A stretch of 15,464 bases of DNA. It comes from JAHRAH01 sp051009015 (GTDB lineage Bacteria > Pseudomonadota > Gammaproteobacteria > Tethybacterales > Persebacteraceae). Made by a program: the position numbers and the translations under genes. Under the pieces are notes generated by a model, which was not told where the DNA came from, did no database searches, and saw only the letters and a list, made by a program, of their open reading frames with translations. The DNA lies in assembly GCA_051009015.1 (NCBI GenBank), contig JBPCWZ010000002.1, forward strand, positions 1 to 15,464, written 5' to 3'. Below, one piece after another: positions 6,735 to 14,154 of the stretch. How positions within the stretch are numbered: position 1 is the first letter of the stretch; each line of letters starts with the position of its first letter.

Positions 6735-9379
6735 TGAACAAGATGCTCAAAGGTGTTTCGTTTGCCGGTATTGGCTTTTGCCTGCTGGTTGGCGTGTTTG
6801 CGGTCGGCGGCGATGCCGTGCGGGCGGAGGATGGCGCGCATAGTCCGGCGCAAACCGCGCGGGGGCAAACTTCGGCGGCGGATGCTTTCGGGCGCGCTTT
6901 CGGGCGGACTTTCCGGCAAACCGGTCAAACCTTTCAACAAAGTTTCAACTTGCGCGATATTGCCGTTGATGCGGCAAATGGCGTATCGGCGGGCGATTCC
7001 CTTTCGGCTTTTCGGCGTAATGCGCAGTTGCGCATGCTGGCTTTGCTTGATGGCGAGTTATCCGGTTTGGGCGAGCAAATGCTGGTTTCGGGTTTTGTCG
7101 CGCGCAGGGCGGATATTGATTTTCAAAGCCCGCTCGGCGGGCGCGATTGGCATTTGGGCGTGGATTTGGCGGGCGATTTTGCCGGTGCCGCCGGTTTTGC
7201 CGATATTGACGATGATATTTTTGGCTGGCAGATGCGGGTATATGCCGGAGAGCCGGGCAATGGCGGTTTGAATAGCGGCATTTTCTACCGCCGGATATTT
7301 GACGGCGAGATGCTTGTCGGCGGCAACATTTTCGCCGATTATGAGCATCACGAATATGGCAGTTTCGTCCGCTATTCTTTCGGCGGCGAAGTGCGGAACA
7401 GGCATTTTTCGCTGGCGGCAAACTATTATGTGCCGCTGACCGGCGAGCGGATGATTGGTATGCACAATAGCCGCAAAGTTGTCGCTTTTTCGCGTCAGGG
7501 TTATGATGCAAAAGTTCGCATAGACGCGCCGCAGTTGTTTGTTAATGTGCCGCATTTGCAGGGCAAGTTTCGGGATATTAAGGCGGGTTTGGATTATTAC
7601 AACTTTGAAGGCGAGCACGGGCGGGAGGCGGATGACGGCTTTCGTTTCGGCGGCGAGTGGCATCCGGATTCGGCTTGGCGCGTTGGTTTGTTTTATGACA
7701 CCGGCGAAGGCACGCATTTGGGCGGCGAGATAGCATATCAATGGACGATAGGCGAAGTCCAAAGTCGCACAAGCGGCGGCGCGGGTTTTGATTTGGATTT
7801 GCTTGCCCCGGTGCAGCGCGAGCATTCGCAAAGGATAGTTCTGGCGACTATGGGCGACGAAGTTTTTGCATGGGGGATTCCCCGAAGAGATGATGGCATT
7901 GGCATTGTTAGTATTCCATCAACGGTAACCGTAGGCACTGTCTTCTTGTCGGACGATTCGGCTGATTCGGTATCTCCCGGCGCGGCGGCAAACGCTTATG
8001 TTGCGGCGGCGGGCGGCGGCGCGGCGGTTGGCAATGTCGGCATTATTCCGGCGTTTGTTTCCGTGATATCCCCGCAAGACGGTTCTTTGCTTGACGGGTT
8101 TTATTTTATGGCTGCCAACAGCGCGGTGATATTCACTGCCACAAGGATGACGCCGCAGGGCTTCATCACGGCAAATATCGCCGCTACGAGAAGCACTTTT
8201 GCCATTACGCTGGAAGTTATCCCCCCGCTGCCGCCGCGTTATACCGAGCGCAGAAGCGGCGATGTATTTTTGGGCGTCCATACCATCGGCGTTTTGGATG
8301 TTGGCAACTACTTTGACGATATACTTTTCGTTACGGTTTCGTTGTCGGATGACGCATCGGCAAGCCGCGGCAACATCGTCCTGACGGCAAGAGCATTAGG
8401 CGAGCGGATTATCAGCATTGCCGTCAATGGCGAGTACGGCGGCAATCCGACGGTATTTACTTTTGCGCATACTTTGAACATTGTGCGCGACCCGAATGCG
8501 CAAGCGATGGCGGCGGTGGCGAATCCCGCTCCTGTCTGGCTTCACTGGGACAGCCGCGACCCGCTTGGCGGGCGCAGGGAAGTCGGCACGGTGACCGTTA
8601 TCAACCCGACCGAAGGGGTTTCTTACACCTATTCGTTGCTGGTGCGAAGCGGCCGCGGCAATGGCACGGGCACATGTGGCGGTGCCGGGGACGGCAACGC
8701 CGGAAATGGCACCGATTGCAGGTTTGAACTTACCACAAGCACCGGCGAACTGAGTTTCTTGCACAATGACGAAGGGCGAATAGTTGGCACCATCGTCGTC
8801 AGGGGCGCGGACTTATTTGCAAGCGTTTTCGTCACGGTGCAATCATACCGCCCCGGTGATTGCGTTTATCATAACTGCCCGGCTGTCGGCATTAGCACCT
8901 CGGCACTGCCGACCCGGACGCAAATCAGTTTGTTGAATCGCTCCGCTGTTTACATGAGCGGAAATGGTACGCGCTGGGAATACAACCGGCAAGGGAGCAT
9001 TGCGGTGCCGTTTTTCAACAGCCGATACAACCAGACGCAGGTGTCAATAGTTTGGCAGTATATGAAATCCATCGGCGCGACTCCCAATACGCAGTTTTTC
9101 CAACACGGCGGCGGCGAAGGCGGTGAGGCGGACAACGGATTATGGGCGCTGGATTTTGCCAACAGGATGAACACCGGCGGCAGGTTGAACTGGTTTACCG
9201 AAAACAATACAACGGCGCAATGCAGATTCATCTGCAGAATTGGTCAAAGGCAGGCACCGGAGACGAGTAGAGGGATACCCGGGGGGATTTGCGTGCGCGA
9301 CATTGAAAAGCAGACCGGATTTTCGACCAGAGACATTCCGTTGGACTGCACAATGCCGGAAGAAGAGGTAGAGTCCTGA
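6731..9379 (+). CDS. Inverse autotransporter (intimin/invasin-type) adhesin
   Basis: The 882-residue outer-membrane protein has a Sec signal peptide (core GFCLLVGVFAVGG, likely cleavage after AVRA, residue 32). An inverse-autotransporter beta-barrel follows at about 75-365, ending in the family's APVQREHSQRI block. Barrel features include RDWHLGVDLAGDF, GGNIFADYEHHEYGSFVRYS and YYVPLTGERM. The barrel is N-terminal, so the passenger (about 366-882) faces the surface. Residues about 590-705 look like a cadherin/Ig-like fold (VGTVTVINPTEG, FELTTSTGELSF). The last about 150 residues have no clear relative; DFANRMNTGGRLNWF could be a diverged lectin-like module. Eight passenger cysteines (649, 663, 711, 716, 831, 835, 854, 873) suggest four disulfides. 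No LysM domain is visible. It has the best Shine-Dalgarno in the window (GGAGAAAGGG). An adhesion role is inferred from the family; the ligand is unknown. Confidence 0.87.
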   Translation: MMNKMLKGVSFAGIGFCLLVGVFAVGGDAVRAEDGAHSPAQTARGQTSAADAFGRAFGRTFRQTGQTFQQSFNLRDIAVDAANGVSAGDSLSAFRRNAQLRMLALLDGELSGLGEQMLVSGFVARRADIDFQSPLGGRDWHLGVDLAGDFAGAAGFADIDDDIFGWQMRVYAGEPGNGGLNSGIFYRRIFDGEMLVGGNIFADYEHHEYGSFVRYSFGGEVRNRHFSLAANYYVPLTGERMIGMHNSRKVVAFSRQGYDAKVRIDAPQLFVNVPHLQGKFRDIKAGLDYYNFEGEHGREADDGFRFGGEWHPDSAWRVGLFYDTGEGTHLGGEIAYQWTIGEVQSRTSGGAGFDLDLLAPVQREHSQRIVLATMGDEVFAWGIPRRDDGIGIVSIPSTVTVGTVFLSDDSADSVSPGAAANAYVAAAGGGAAVGNVGIIPAFVSVISPQDGSLLDGFYFMAANSAVIFTATRMTPQGFITANIAATRSTFAITLEVIPPLPPRYTERRSGDVFLGVHTIGVLDVGNYFDDILFVTVSLSDDASASRGNIVLTARALGERIISIAVNGEYGGNPTVFTFAHTLNIVRDPNAQAMAAVANPAPVWLHWDSRDPLGGRREVGTVTVINPTEGVSYTYSLLVRSGRGNGTGTCGGAGDGNAGNGTDCRFELTTSTGELSFLHNDEGRIVGTIVVRGADLFASVFVTVQSYRPGDCVYHNCPAVGISTSALPTRTQISLLNRSAVYMSGNGTRWEYNRQGSIAVPFFNSRYNQTQVSIVWQYMKSIGATPNTQFFQHGGGEGGEADNGLWALDFANRMNTGGRLNWFTENNTTAQCRFICRIGQRQAPETSRGIPGGICVRDIEKQTGFSTRDIPLDCTMPEEEVES

Positions 9380-9424
9380 TAATCCCCGCCTTGCCTTTGG
9401 CGGCATTCCCCCGCCTTTGCTTGT

Positions 9425-9452
9425 CGTCATTCCCGCTTTCGCGGGAATGACG
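9425..9452. repeat. dRS3-like palindrome, copy 3 (12-bp perfect stem)
   Basis: CGTCATTCCCGC (9425-9436), loop TTTC and GCGGGAATGACG (9441-9452) form the longest stem of this family in the window. It lies 45 nt after the autotransporter stop and before tRNA-Ser. It could act as a transcript-end hairpin for the adhesin gene, although only a short T-run follows. Confidence 0.8.
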
Positions 9453-9482
9453 GGTTTCGCCCTTACGGGGCTTTGATTAAGA

Positions 9483-9488
9483 TAAAAT
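9483..9488 (+). promoter_or_regulatory. Putative -10 box of tRNA-Ser
   Basis: TAAAAT lies 9 nt before the first acceptor-stem base, a normal spacing for a tRNA promoter. No matching -35 box at 16-18 nt was found. Confidence 0.4.
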
Positions 9489-9497
9489 ACCGCCACC

Positions 9498-9587
9498 GGA
9501 GAGGTACCGAAGCGGTCATAACGGCGCTGACTCGAAATCAGATGGTCGGGGCAACCCGGCGCGCGGGTTCGAATCCCGCCCTCTCCG
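9498..9587 (+). tRNA. tRNA-Ser (anticodon CGA)
   Basis: This is a class II tRNA with a long variable arm. Acceptor stem GGAGAGG (9498-9504) pairs with CCTCTCC (9580-9586); the discriminator base is G. The anticodon loop CTCGAAA gives anticodon CGA, reading serine codon UCG, on a stem with CTGA/TCAG. The T arm is GCGGG-TTCGAAT-CCCGC. The variable arm, about 20 nt, is typical of tRNA-Ser. CCA is not encoded (the gene is followed by CCG), so it must be added enzymatically. Confidence 0.95.
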
Positions 9588-9621
9588 CCGCTTGTTATTC
9601 CGCCGCCGCCGCCAATTCGGT

Positions 9622-9627
9622 TATAAT
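9622..9627 (+). promoter_or_regulatory. Putative -10 box of the ether-lipid operon
   Basis: GGTTATAATTCC contains TATAAT with an ATG 6 nt downstream (9634), the same geometry as at fabI and the autotransporter. TTGTTA at 9592-9597 resembles a -35, but the spacing (24 nt) is too long for a normal sigma-70 promoter. Confidence 0.45.
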
Positions 9628-9633
9628 TCCAAA

Positions 9634-9666
9634 ATGCCTTTGATGATTTTTGCCCGGCGGCGATGA
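9634..9666 (+). CDS. Putative 10-codon leader mini-ORF upstream of the HMG-CoA-reductase-family gene
   Basis: ATG 9634 opens MPLMIFARRR, ending in TGA 9664-9666, which overlaps the next gene's ATG (9663-9665) as ATGA. The ATG falls at the expected transcription start of the TATAAT box at 9622. The downstream gene has no Shine-Dalgarno of its own, so termination-reinitiation at the overlap could be how it is translated. It matches the arrangement before the autotransporter. There is no homology support. Confidence 0.3.
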   Translation: MPLMIFARRR

Positions 9667-10811
9667 AAACACTGCCGCCAAACGGCAACAGCCACACCAA
9701 TGCCGATGCCGACAAACGGCGGCGATGGCTGGCGGATATCGCCAACTATCCGGCAAAGCCCGTCCCGCCGGACGAGCCGCAACAACTCAAAGGGCTGATA
9801 GAAAATCAAATCGGCTATATGACCCTGCCGCTCGCCGTCGCCGGGCCTTTGCGCATCCGCGGCGATTATGCCGACGGCGTCTTTTATGTGCCGCTATGCA
9901 CTCTGGAAGGGACGCTCGCCTTGTCCATGACGCGCGGCTTGTATCTTACCCACCTCAGCGGCGGAATCGCCACCCGCCACCTCGGGCAAAAACTCAACCG
10001 CAGCCCCGTCTTCATCCTCAACGATACCGCCGAAGCACTCGCATTCGGCAAATGGGCGGGCGAAAATCTGCCGCAAATCCGCGATGCCGCACAAAGCCAA
10101 AGCCGACACGCCAAACTGCTGCGCATTGACCAAATACCCATTCACAAAAATATGATTCTTAATTTCGTATTCTCCACCGGAGACGCCGCCGGGCAGAATA
10201 TGGTAACCATCTGCACACACGCCGCCTGCCAATATATCTGCCAAAACTACCCCAAACCCGTTTCATTCCTCATAGAAAGCAACTATGCCGGCGACAAAAA
10301 TGCCTCGTGGAATAATCTTACCGCCGGGCGCGGGCATCATGTCATCGCCGAATGCCGCCTGCGCAACCGGCACATCAAACGCGTCCTTCACGCCGATGCC
10401 CGCAAGATGATAGGATATCGCAATATCTTCGGAGTCGCAAGTTATCTCGGCGGTGTTTTGGGTTTGAACGCCCACGCCGCAAACGCCCTCGCCGCCATCT
10501 ATCTGGCGACAGGGCAGGATGTCGCCTGTGTCGCCGAAAACTGCAACTGCATATCCGAATATGAAATTGACGACAATGGCGATTTGCTGGTTTCTTTGCA
10601 AATGCCATCGGCAACCGTCGGCACAGTCGGCGGCGCAACACGCCTCGGACAACAACGCGCCAATTTGGAGTTATTGGGCTGCACCGGCGAAGGGTCGGCG
10701 GCGAAGTTTGCCGAGATAGTTTGCGCAAGCGTATTGGGCTTGGAAATATCCCTGCTCGGTGCTATCGCCAGCGATGAATTCACCCGGGCGCACGCCACTT
10801 TCGGGCGCTGA
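9663..10811 (+). CDS. HMG-CoA-reductase-family protein, atypical substrate site
   Basis: The 382-residue protein is clearly of the HMG-CoA reductase fold and closest by eye to class I: ENQIGYMTLPLAVAGPL (47-63), LEGTLALSMTRG (81-92), STGDAAGQNM (171-180), SNYAGDKN (206-213), LNAHAAN (268-274), GQD (284-286) and GTVGGATRL (320-328). The catalytic set is present: Glu82, Lys212, Asp286 and His377. Aligned by eye with human HMGR, several positions known to hold the HMG carboxylate differ: R590 is Ile118, S684 is Glu205, K692 is Asn213, and K735 is Arg253 or Asn254. The plain reading is mevalonate synthesis. The alternative is a four-electron acyl-CoA reductase with a different acyl group, feeding the adjacent ether-lipid genes. 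The acyltransferase start is only 5 nt away. There is no Shine-Dalgarno; the start overlaps a mini-ORF. Family confidence is high, substrate confidence low. Confidence 0.88.
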   Translation: MKTLPPNGNSHTNADADKRRRWLADIANYPAKPVPPDEPQQLKGLIENQIGYMTLPLAVAGPLRIRGDYADGVFYVPLCTLEGTLALSMTRGLYLTHLSGGIATRHLGQKLNRSPVFILNDTAEALAFGKWAGENLPQIRDAAQSQSRHAKLLRIDQIPIHKNMILNFVFSTGDAAGQNMVTICTHAACQYICQNYPKPVSFLIESNYAGDKNASWNNLTAGRGHHVIAECRLRNRHIKRVLHADARKMIGYRNIFGVASYLGGVLGLNAHAANALAAIYLATGQDVACVAENCNCISEYEIDDNGDLLVSLQMPSATVGTVGGATRLGQQRANLELLGCTGEGSAAKFAEIVCASVLGLEISLLGAIASDEFTRAHATFGR

Positions 10812-10816
10812 CTCTT

Positions 10817-11512
10817 ATGTCTTCGCCCGAAGACGGCGCATTATCGCCGCATTCCCGCCGCCCGCATTTTGCGCGTTTTGCGCATTCCGCTTTTGAGCGT
10901 TTTTGCCGTTTGGTTTTCCGGCTGCGCTGCCCTTTGCAGCATTTCGGGCGGGAGAATCTGCCGCCGCCGCCTTTTCTCATCTGCGCCAATCACTGCAGTC
11001 ATATGGATACGCCCGCTTTGATGACGGCGGGCGGCGGGACTTTTGACAACTATGCGATGATAGCGGCGCGCGATTATTTTTTTTCCGGCGGTAGCGGCGG
11101 CGGCGGCAAGTTTGGCTATCACCGCTTTATGTTTCTGGTGCCGGTGGAGCGGCGGGCATCGCGCGATTCTCTGCGGGCGATGTTTGACGGATGCCGCCCG
11201 CATTTGGATGCCGGTCGTTGTCTGATAATCTATCCGGAAGGCACGCGCTCTGTTGATGGCAATATCGGCGCGATGAAGCGCGGCGCGGCTGCTTTGGCTT
11301 TGGGCTTGAAAGTTCCGGTCGTCCCCGCGCATATCGGCGGGACTTTTCATTGCCTGCCAAAAGGCGCGCTTTTGCCAAAAGGCGGCAAGGTTTCCGTGCG
11401 CTTTGGCAAAGCGCTAATGCCGGCGGATTATCCGCAAAGCCGCAATGCCAGCCGCCAACTCGCCGCCGATATCTCCGCGGCGATATTACAATTGTCCGAA
11501 CAAGGGCAATAA
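10817..11512 (+). CDS. PlsC-type glycerolipid acyltransferase (candidate DHAP/lysophospholipid acyltransferase)
   Basis: The 231-residue protein is an LPLAT-family membrane-associated acyltransferase. The H-x4-D catalytic motif is NHCSHMD (58-64, His59 and Asp64). Motif II is in FLVPVERRASRDSLR, motif III is YPEGTRS (139-145), which binds the phosphate of the acceptor, and motif IV is VPVVPAHIGG (167-174 region). A typical member puts a fatty acyl chain on glycerol-3-phosphate or lysophosphatidate at the inner membrane. Here, immediately before an alkyl-DHAP-synthase-like gene, the acceptor may instead be dihydroxyacetone phosphate, as with eukaryotic GNPAT; this is inferred from context. It starts at ATG 10817, 5 nt after the previous stop, with no Shine-Dalgarno. 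A glycine-rich loop (90-97) follows a run of eight T at 11077-11084. No predicted transmembrane helix is obvious. Confidence 0.87.
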   Translation: MSSPEDGALSPHSRRPHFARFAHSAFERFCRLVFRLRCPLQHFGRENLPPPPFLICANHCSHMDTPALMTAGGGTFDNYAMIAARDYFFSGGSGGGGKFGYHRFMFLVPVERRASRDSLRAMFDGCRPHLDAGRCLIIYPEGTRSVDGNIGAMKRGAAALALGLKVPVVPAHIGGTFHCLPKGALLPKGGKVSVRFGKALMPADYPQSRNASRQLAADISAAILQLSEQGQ

Positions 11513-11527
11513 CAAGATAAAGCGAAA

Positions 11528-13231
11528 ATGACCGATAACCTGCAAAAGCCAATGAAATGGTGGGGATGGGGCGCCGATGGCGAAGCGCCCGACTTTGATA
11601 ACAAGCCGCACCTGTGGGGCTACATTACCGCGCATTTGGGCTTGGACGGCAAACCGCCAAAATCATCACCGCCGCCGTCTTCGGCAAAGTTGCCGCCCGC
11701 GCAAACCTGCCCGCCTTTTGCCGAAGCAATGCAAAAATGCGGGCTGCAGTTGTATGCCGATGACCGCCAGCGGCTTTTGCACTTCGGCGGCAAGAGTTTT
11801 CGCGATTTGTGGCATGCGCGGCGCGGCATTATCCCCGCCGCGCCGGATGCCGTTGTCTATCTGCAAAACGATGCCGATGCCGCATCGCTGATACGCGCGG
11901 CGCAAAGTTTTGATGTTGTTGTTATCCCCTTTGGCGGAGGGTCAAACATCGCCGGATGCCTGATGCCCTATGACGGCAAAAGGCGGATGATAGTCGCCGC
12001 CGATACGACAATGATGAATCAATTGCTTTCCATCAACGAACAAGCACAAACCGCAAGAATGCAAGCGGGCGCGCTCGGCGGTGTTTTGGAACAACAACTC
12101 GGCGAAAAAGGTTGGACTTTCGGGCATTTTCCGGATTCTTTTTTGCACTCAACACTCGGCGGATGGATTGCGACCCGCTCCGCCGGAATGCAAAGCGACG
12201 AATATGGCAACATAGAAAACCTGATAGCCGGATTGAAAGTGCAAACTCCGGCGGGGGAATGGATTATCAAACCACATCCGCGCTCGGCGGCGGCGGTTAA
12301 CCAAAAAGAAGTCGTGCTCGGCAGCGAAGGGACTTTTGGCATTATTACCGAAGCGGTTATAAAAATCCGCCGCGCGCCGCAGTGCAAACTTTTTTACGGC
12401 TATTTGTTTGCCGATTTTGCCGCCGGGTTGGCGGCGGTGCAAGAATGCATGCAACGCGGCATAAACCCGCTGTTGTCAAGATTGAGCGATTACAACCGCA
12501 CGGCATTATCCTTTTCCTTTCGCGACGGGCATGGCGGCGGAATAATGCAAAAGGCGGCGAAGTGTTATATGCAAAAAGTGCGCGGCGTTAACTTCGGCAA
12601 ATGCTGTTTGATGATAACCGCCTTTGAGGGAAGCGCCCAAGAATGCCGCCAAAAGTTTCGCGCCGCAAATGCCATCTTCGGCAAATACGGCGGCGTATTC
12701 GCCGGACGCGGACCGGGCGATAACTTCGCCCGCGCCAAGTTTGACTTTCCGCACATACGCGATTATTTGTGGGATTACGGATTATATGCCGATGTCAGCG
12801 AAACGGCAACACAATGGGACAATGCCGAAAACCTGCGGACGAAAGCGCTGGCATCTTTGGAATCCGTATTTGCCGTGCGCGGTTTGCGCGGCTGGTGCGG
12901 TTGTCATCTCAGTCATTCCTATCGCAACGGCGCGAGTTTGTATTTTAGTTTTGCCTTCAAGGGCGAAGGCGGCGATGATGACCTGTTGCATTATTTTGCC
13001 GCCAAAAAAGCGGTGCAAGATGCCTTTGCCGAAAACGGCGGCACGCTTTCGCATCATCATGCGGTAGGCACCGACCACGCGCCATGGCTGGAAGATGAGT
13101 TATCGCCGCTCGGCATTGCCGTTATCGGCGGCATCAAATCGCAAACCGACCCGCGCGGGATTATGAACCCCGGCAAACTGCGCCCGCTGTCTTTTGACAA
13201 CTGGCGCGCCGACATTCCCGCCGACAAATAA
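11528..13231 (+). CDS. Alkyldihydroxyacetonephosphate-synthase-like FAD enzyme
   Basis: The 567-residue protein belongs to the FAD-binding PCMH/VAO superfamily and looks like alkyl-DHAP synthase rather than a glycolate oxidase. That enzyme exchanges the acyl chain of acyl-DHAP for a fatty alcohol, making the ether bond without net redox change. Support includes the N-terminal MKWWGWG (9-15), FAD-binding PFGGGSNIAG (134-143), GALGGVLEQQLGEKG (181-195), DSFLHSTLGGWIATRSAGMQ (203-222) and YGNIENL, and VLGSEGTFGIITE (263-275). Catalytic residues known from the family are all in place: the arginine in SRLSDYN (Arg318), the tyrosine in SHSYRNGASLYF (Tyr465) and the HHH motif (509-511). It lacks a peroxisomal targeting extension, as expected in a bacterium. 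It begins 15 nt after the acyltransferase stop and is followed 18 nt later by the reductase. Confidence 0.87.
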   Translation: MTDNLQKPMKWWGWGADGEAPDFDNKPHLWGYITAHLGLDGKPPKSSPPPSSAKLPPAQTCPPFAEAMQKCGLQLYADDRQRLLHFGGKSFRDLWHARRGIIPAAPDAVVYLQNDADAASLIRAAQSFDVVVIPFGGGSNIAGCLMPYDGKRRMIVAADTTMMNQLLSINEQAQTARMQAGALGGVLEQQLGEKGWTFGHFPDSFLHSTLGGWIATRSAGMQSDEYGNIENLIAGLKVQTPAGEWIIKPHPRSAAAVNQKEVVLGSEGTFGIITEAVIKIRRAPQCKLFYGYLFADFAAGLAAVQECMQRGINPLLSRLSDYNRTALSFSFRDGHGGGIMQKAAKCYMQKVRGVNFGKCCLMITAFEGSAQECRQKFRAANAIFGKYGGVFAGRGPGDNFARAKFDFPHIRDYLWDYGLYADVSETATQWDNAENLRTKALASLESVFAVRGLRGWCGCHLSHSYRNGASLYFSFAFKGEGGDDDLLHYFAAKKAVQDAFAENGGTLSHHHAVGTDHAPWLEDELSPLGIAVIGGIKSQTDPRGIMNPGKLRPLSFDNWRADIPADK

Positions 13232-13249
13232 CCGGCGGATATTCTTGTG

Positions 13250-14095
13250 ATGGGCGGCGAAAATATCGACGGCAAAGTTTTCGCCATCAGCGGCGCATCT
13301 TCCGGTTTGGGGCGCGCTTTGGCGATAGGGCTTGCCAAACATGGCGCGATGCTCTCACTCTTCGCCCGCGACAAAAACCGCCTGCAAAATACCGCCGATG
13401 AATGCGCGGCAATAACCGGCGGCAAAACAAAACCGCACATAATCACAGGCGACATCCGCCACGGGCAAGAATGCCAACAATGGATAACCGCCGCCGCCGC
13501 ACACTTCGGGCATTTGGATTATCTTATTAATAATGCGGGCATTAGCATGCGAAAGCAGGTTTGCGATATCGCCGACATTGCCGATTTTCGCGAGGTAATG
13601 GATACCGGTTTTTGGGGGGCGGCGCAATGCGCGCATTGTGCCTTGCCGCATTTGCGGGCGAGTTTTGGGATGATTGTCAATATCTCTTCGGTGCAAGGCA
13701 AAACCGCCATCCCGCAGCATTCCGTTTATGCGGCAAGCAAACATGCGATTGAAGGGTTTTTTATGTCTATGGCAATGGAAGAAACCAATATCCGTTTTCT
13801 ATCCGTCCGCCCCGGCTGGATAAACGGCACACGCATAAATCAAAACCGCATTGGCAATAATAATAAAAGCGGCGGCGGCGAAGATGACAACAACGGCGAA
13901 AGGTTGGAAAACTCCGGCGAAGGTTTGGAAGTGGAATACTGCGCGCAAAAAATCATCAAGGCGATACAAACACGGCGCGAAGTATTAACCATTCCGTCAA
14001 GATACAGATGGCTGCCGCTACTCGCCGAACTATTCCCCCGCACCATCCGCCGCAAAATCCAACAAAAAACCAAATCCCGCTACGCCTCTTCATAA
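13250..14095 (+). CDS. Short-chain dehydrogenase/reductase, DHRS7B-like (candidate acyl/alkyl-DHAP reductase)
   Basis: The 281-residue classical SDR shows the cofactor motif GASSGLG (15-21), NNAG (94-97), catalytic Ser147 in NISSVQG, and Tyr160 and Lys164 in YAASKHA. The C-terminal part (AQKIIKAIQTRREVLTIPSR, then LFPRTIRRK) resembles the DHRS7/DHRS7B group; DHRS7B (PexRAP) reduces acyl- or alkyl-DHAP with NADPH in eukaryotes, which would complete the pathway of this operon. An unusual insertion at about 197-229 is rich in Asn, Gly and acidic residues with two imperfect copies of a GE-x-LE unit; it lies where SDRs carry the substrate lid. Start ATG 13250 has an in-frame GTG just before it (13247); neither has a Shine-Dalgarno. 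The last 54 bp recur at 15088-15141 beyond the ankyrin gene. Confidence 0.85.
   Translation: MGGENIDGKVFAISGASSGLGRALAIGLAKHGAMLSLFARDKNRLQNTADECAAITGGKTKPHIITGDIRHGQECQQWITAAAAHFGHLDYLINNAGISMRKQVCDIADIADFREVMDTGFWGAAQCAHCALPHLRASFGMIVNISSVQGKTAIPQHSVYAASKHAIEGFFMSMAMEETNIRFLSVRPGWINGTRINQNRIGNNNKSGGGEDDNNGERLENSGEGLEVEYCAQKIIKAIQTRREVLTIPSRYRWLPLLAELFPRTIRRKIQQKTKSRYASS
13838..13936 (+). repeat. Low-complexity insertion within the SDR gene
   Basis: This in-frame stretch begins with AAT/AAC-rich codons (AATAATAATAAA near 13857-13868), runs through Gly and Asp/Asn codons and ends in two imperfect copies of a roughly 21-nt unit starting GGCGAA. It has the look of slippage-derived expansion, and the surrounding SDR fold is otherwise ordinary. 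Confidence 0.5.
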
Positions 14096-14096
14096 C
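14043..14096 (+). repeat. 54-bp direct repeat, copy A (3' end of the SDR gene)
   Basis: CCATCCGCCGCAAAATCC starts the repeat and CTTCATAAC ends it, including the SDR stop codon. It matches 15088-15141 at 52 of 54 positions. One difference is silent and the other changes Ser to Ala in the SDR frame. The repeats flank the ankyrin lipoprotein gene. Confidence 0.9.
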
Positions 14097-14140
14097 TGCA
14101 TTGTCAAAAGCGGCAAATGCCGTGTTTCGTCAATAACAAA

Positions 14141-14154
14141 AGGCGGCTATCGCC
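14141..14154 (-). terminator. Possible terminator after the ankyrin lipoprotein gene
   Basis: Directly after the minus-strand stop codon (14155-14157) a short GGCG/CGCC stem with a 5-nt loop is followed on the minus strand by TTTTGTTATT. The plus strand also shows CTACTTTT after the hairpin, so it may serve both convergent genes. The stem is short. Confidence 0.35.

Noticed and set aside
9592..9597. TTGTTA as a -35 box for the operon
   Set aside because: The spacing to TATAAT is 24 nt, outside the normal 16-18.
9140..9745. Minus-strand frame across the autotransporter end and tRNA-Ser
   Set aside because: It reads through a tRNA gene and a palindrome and has no recognisable domain.
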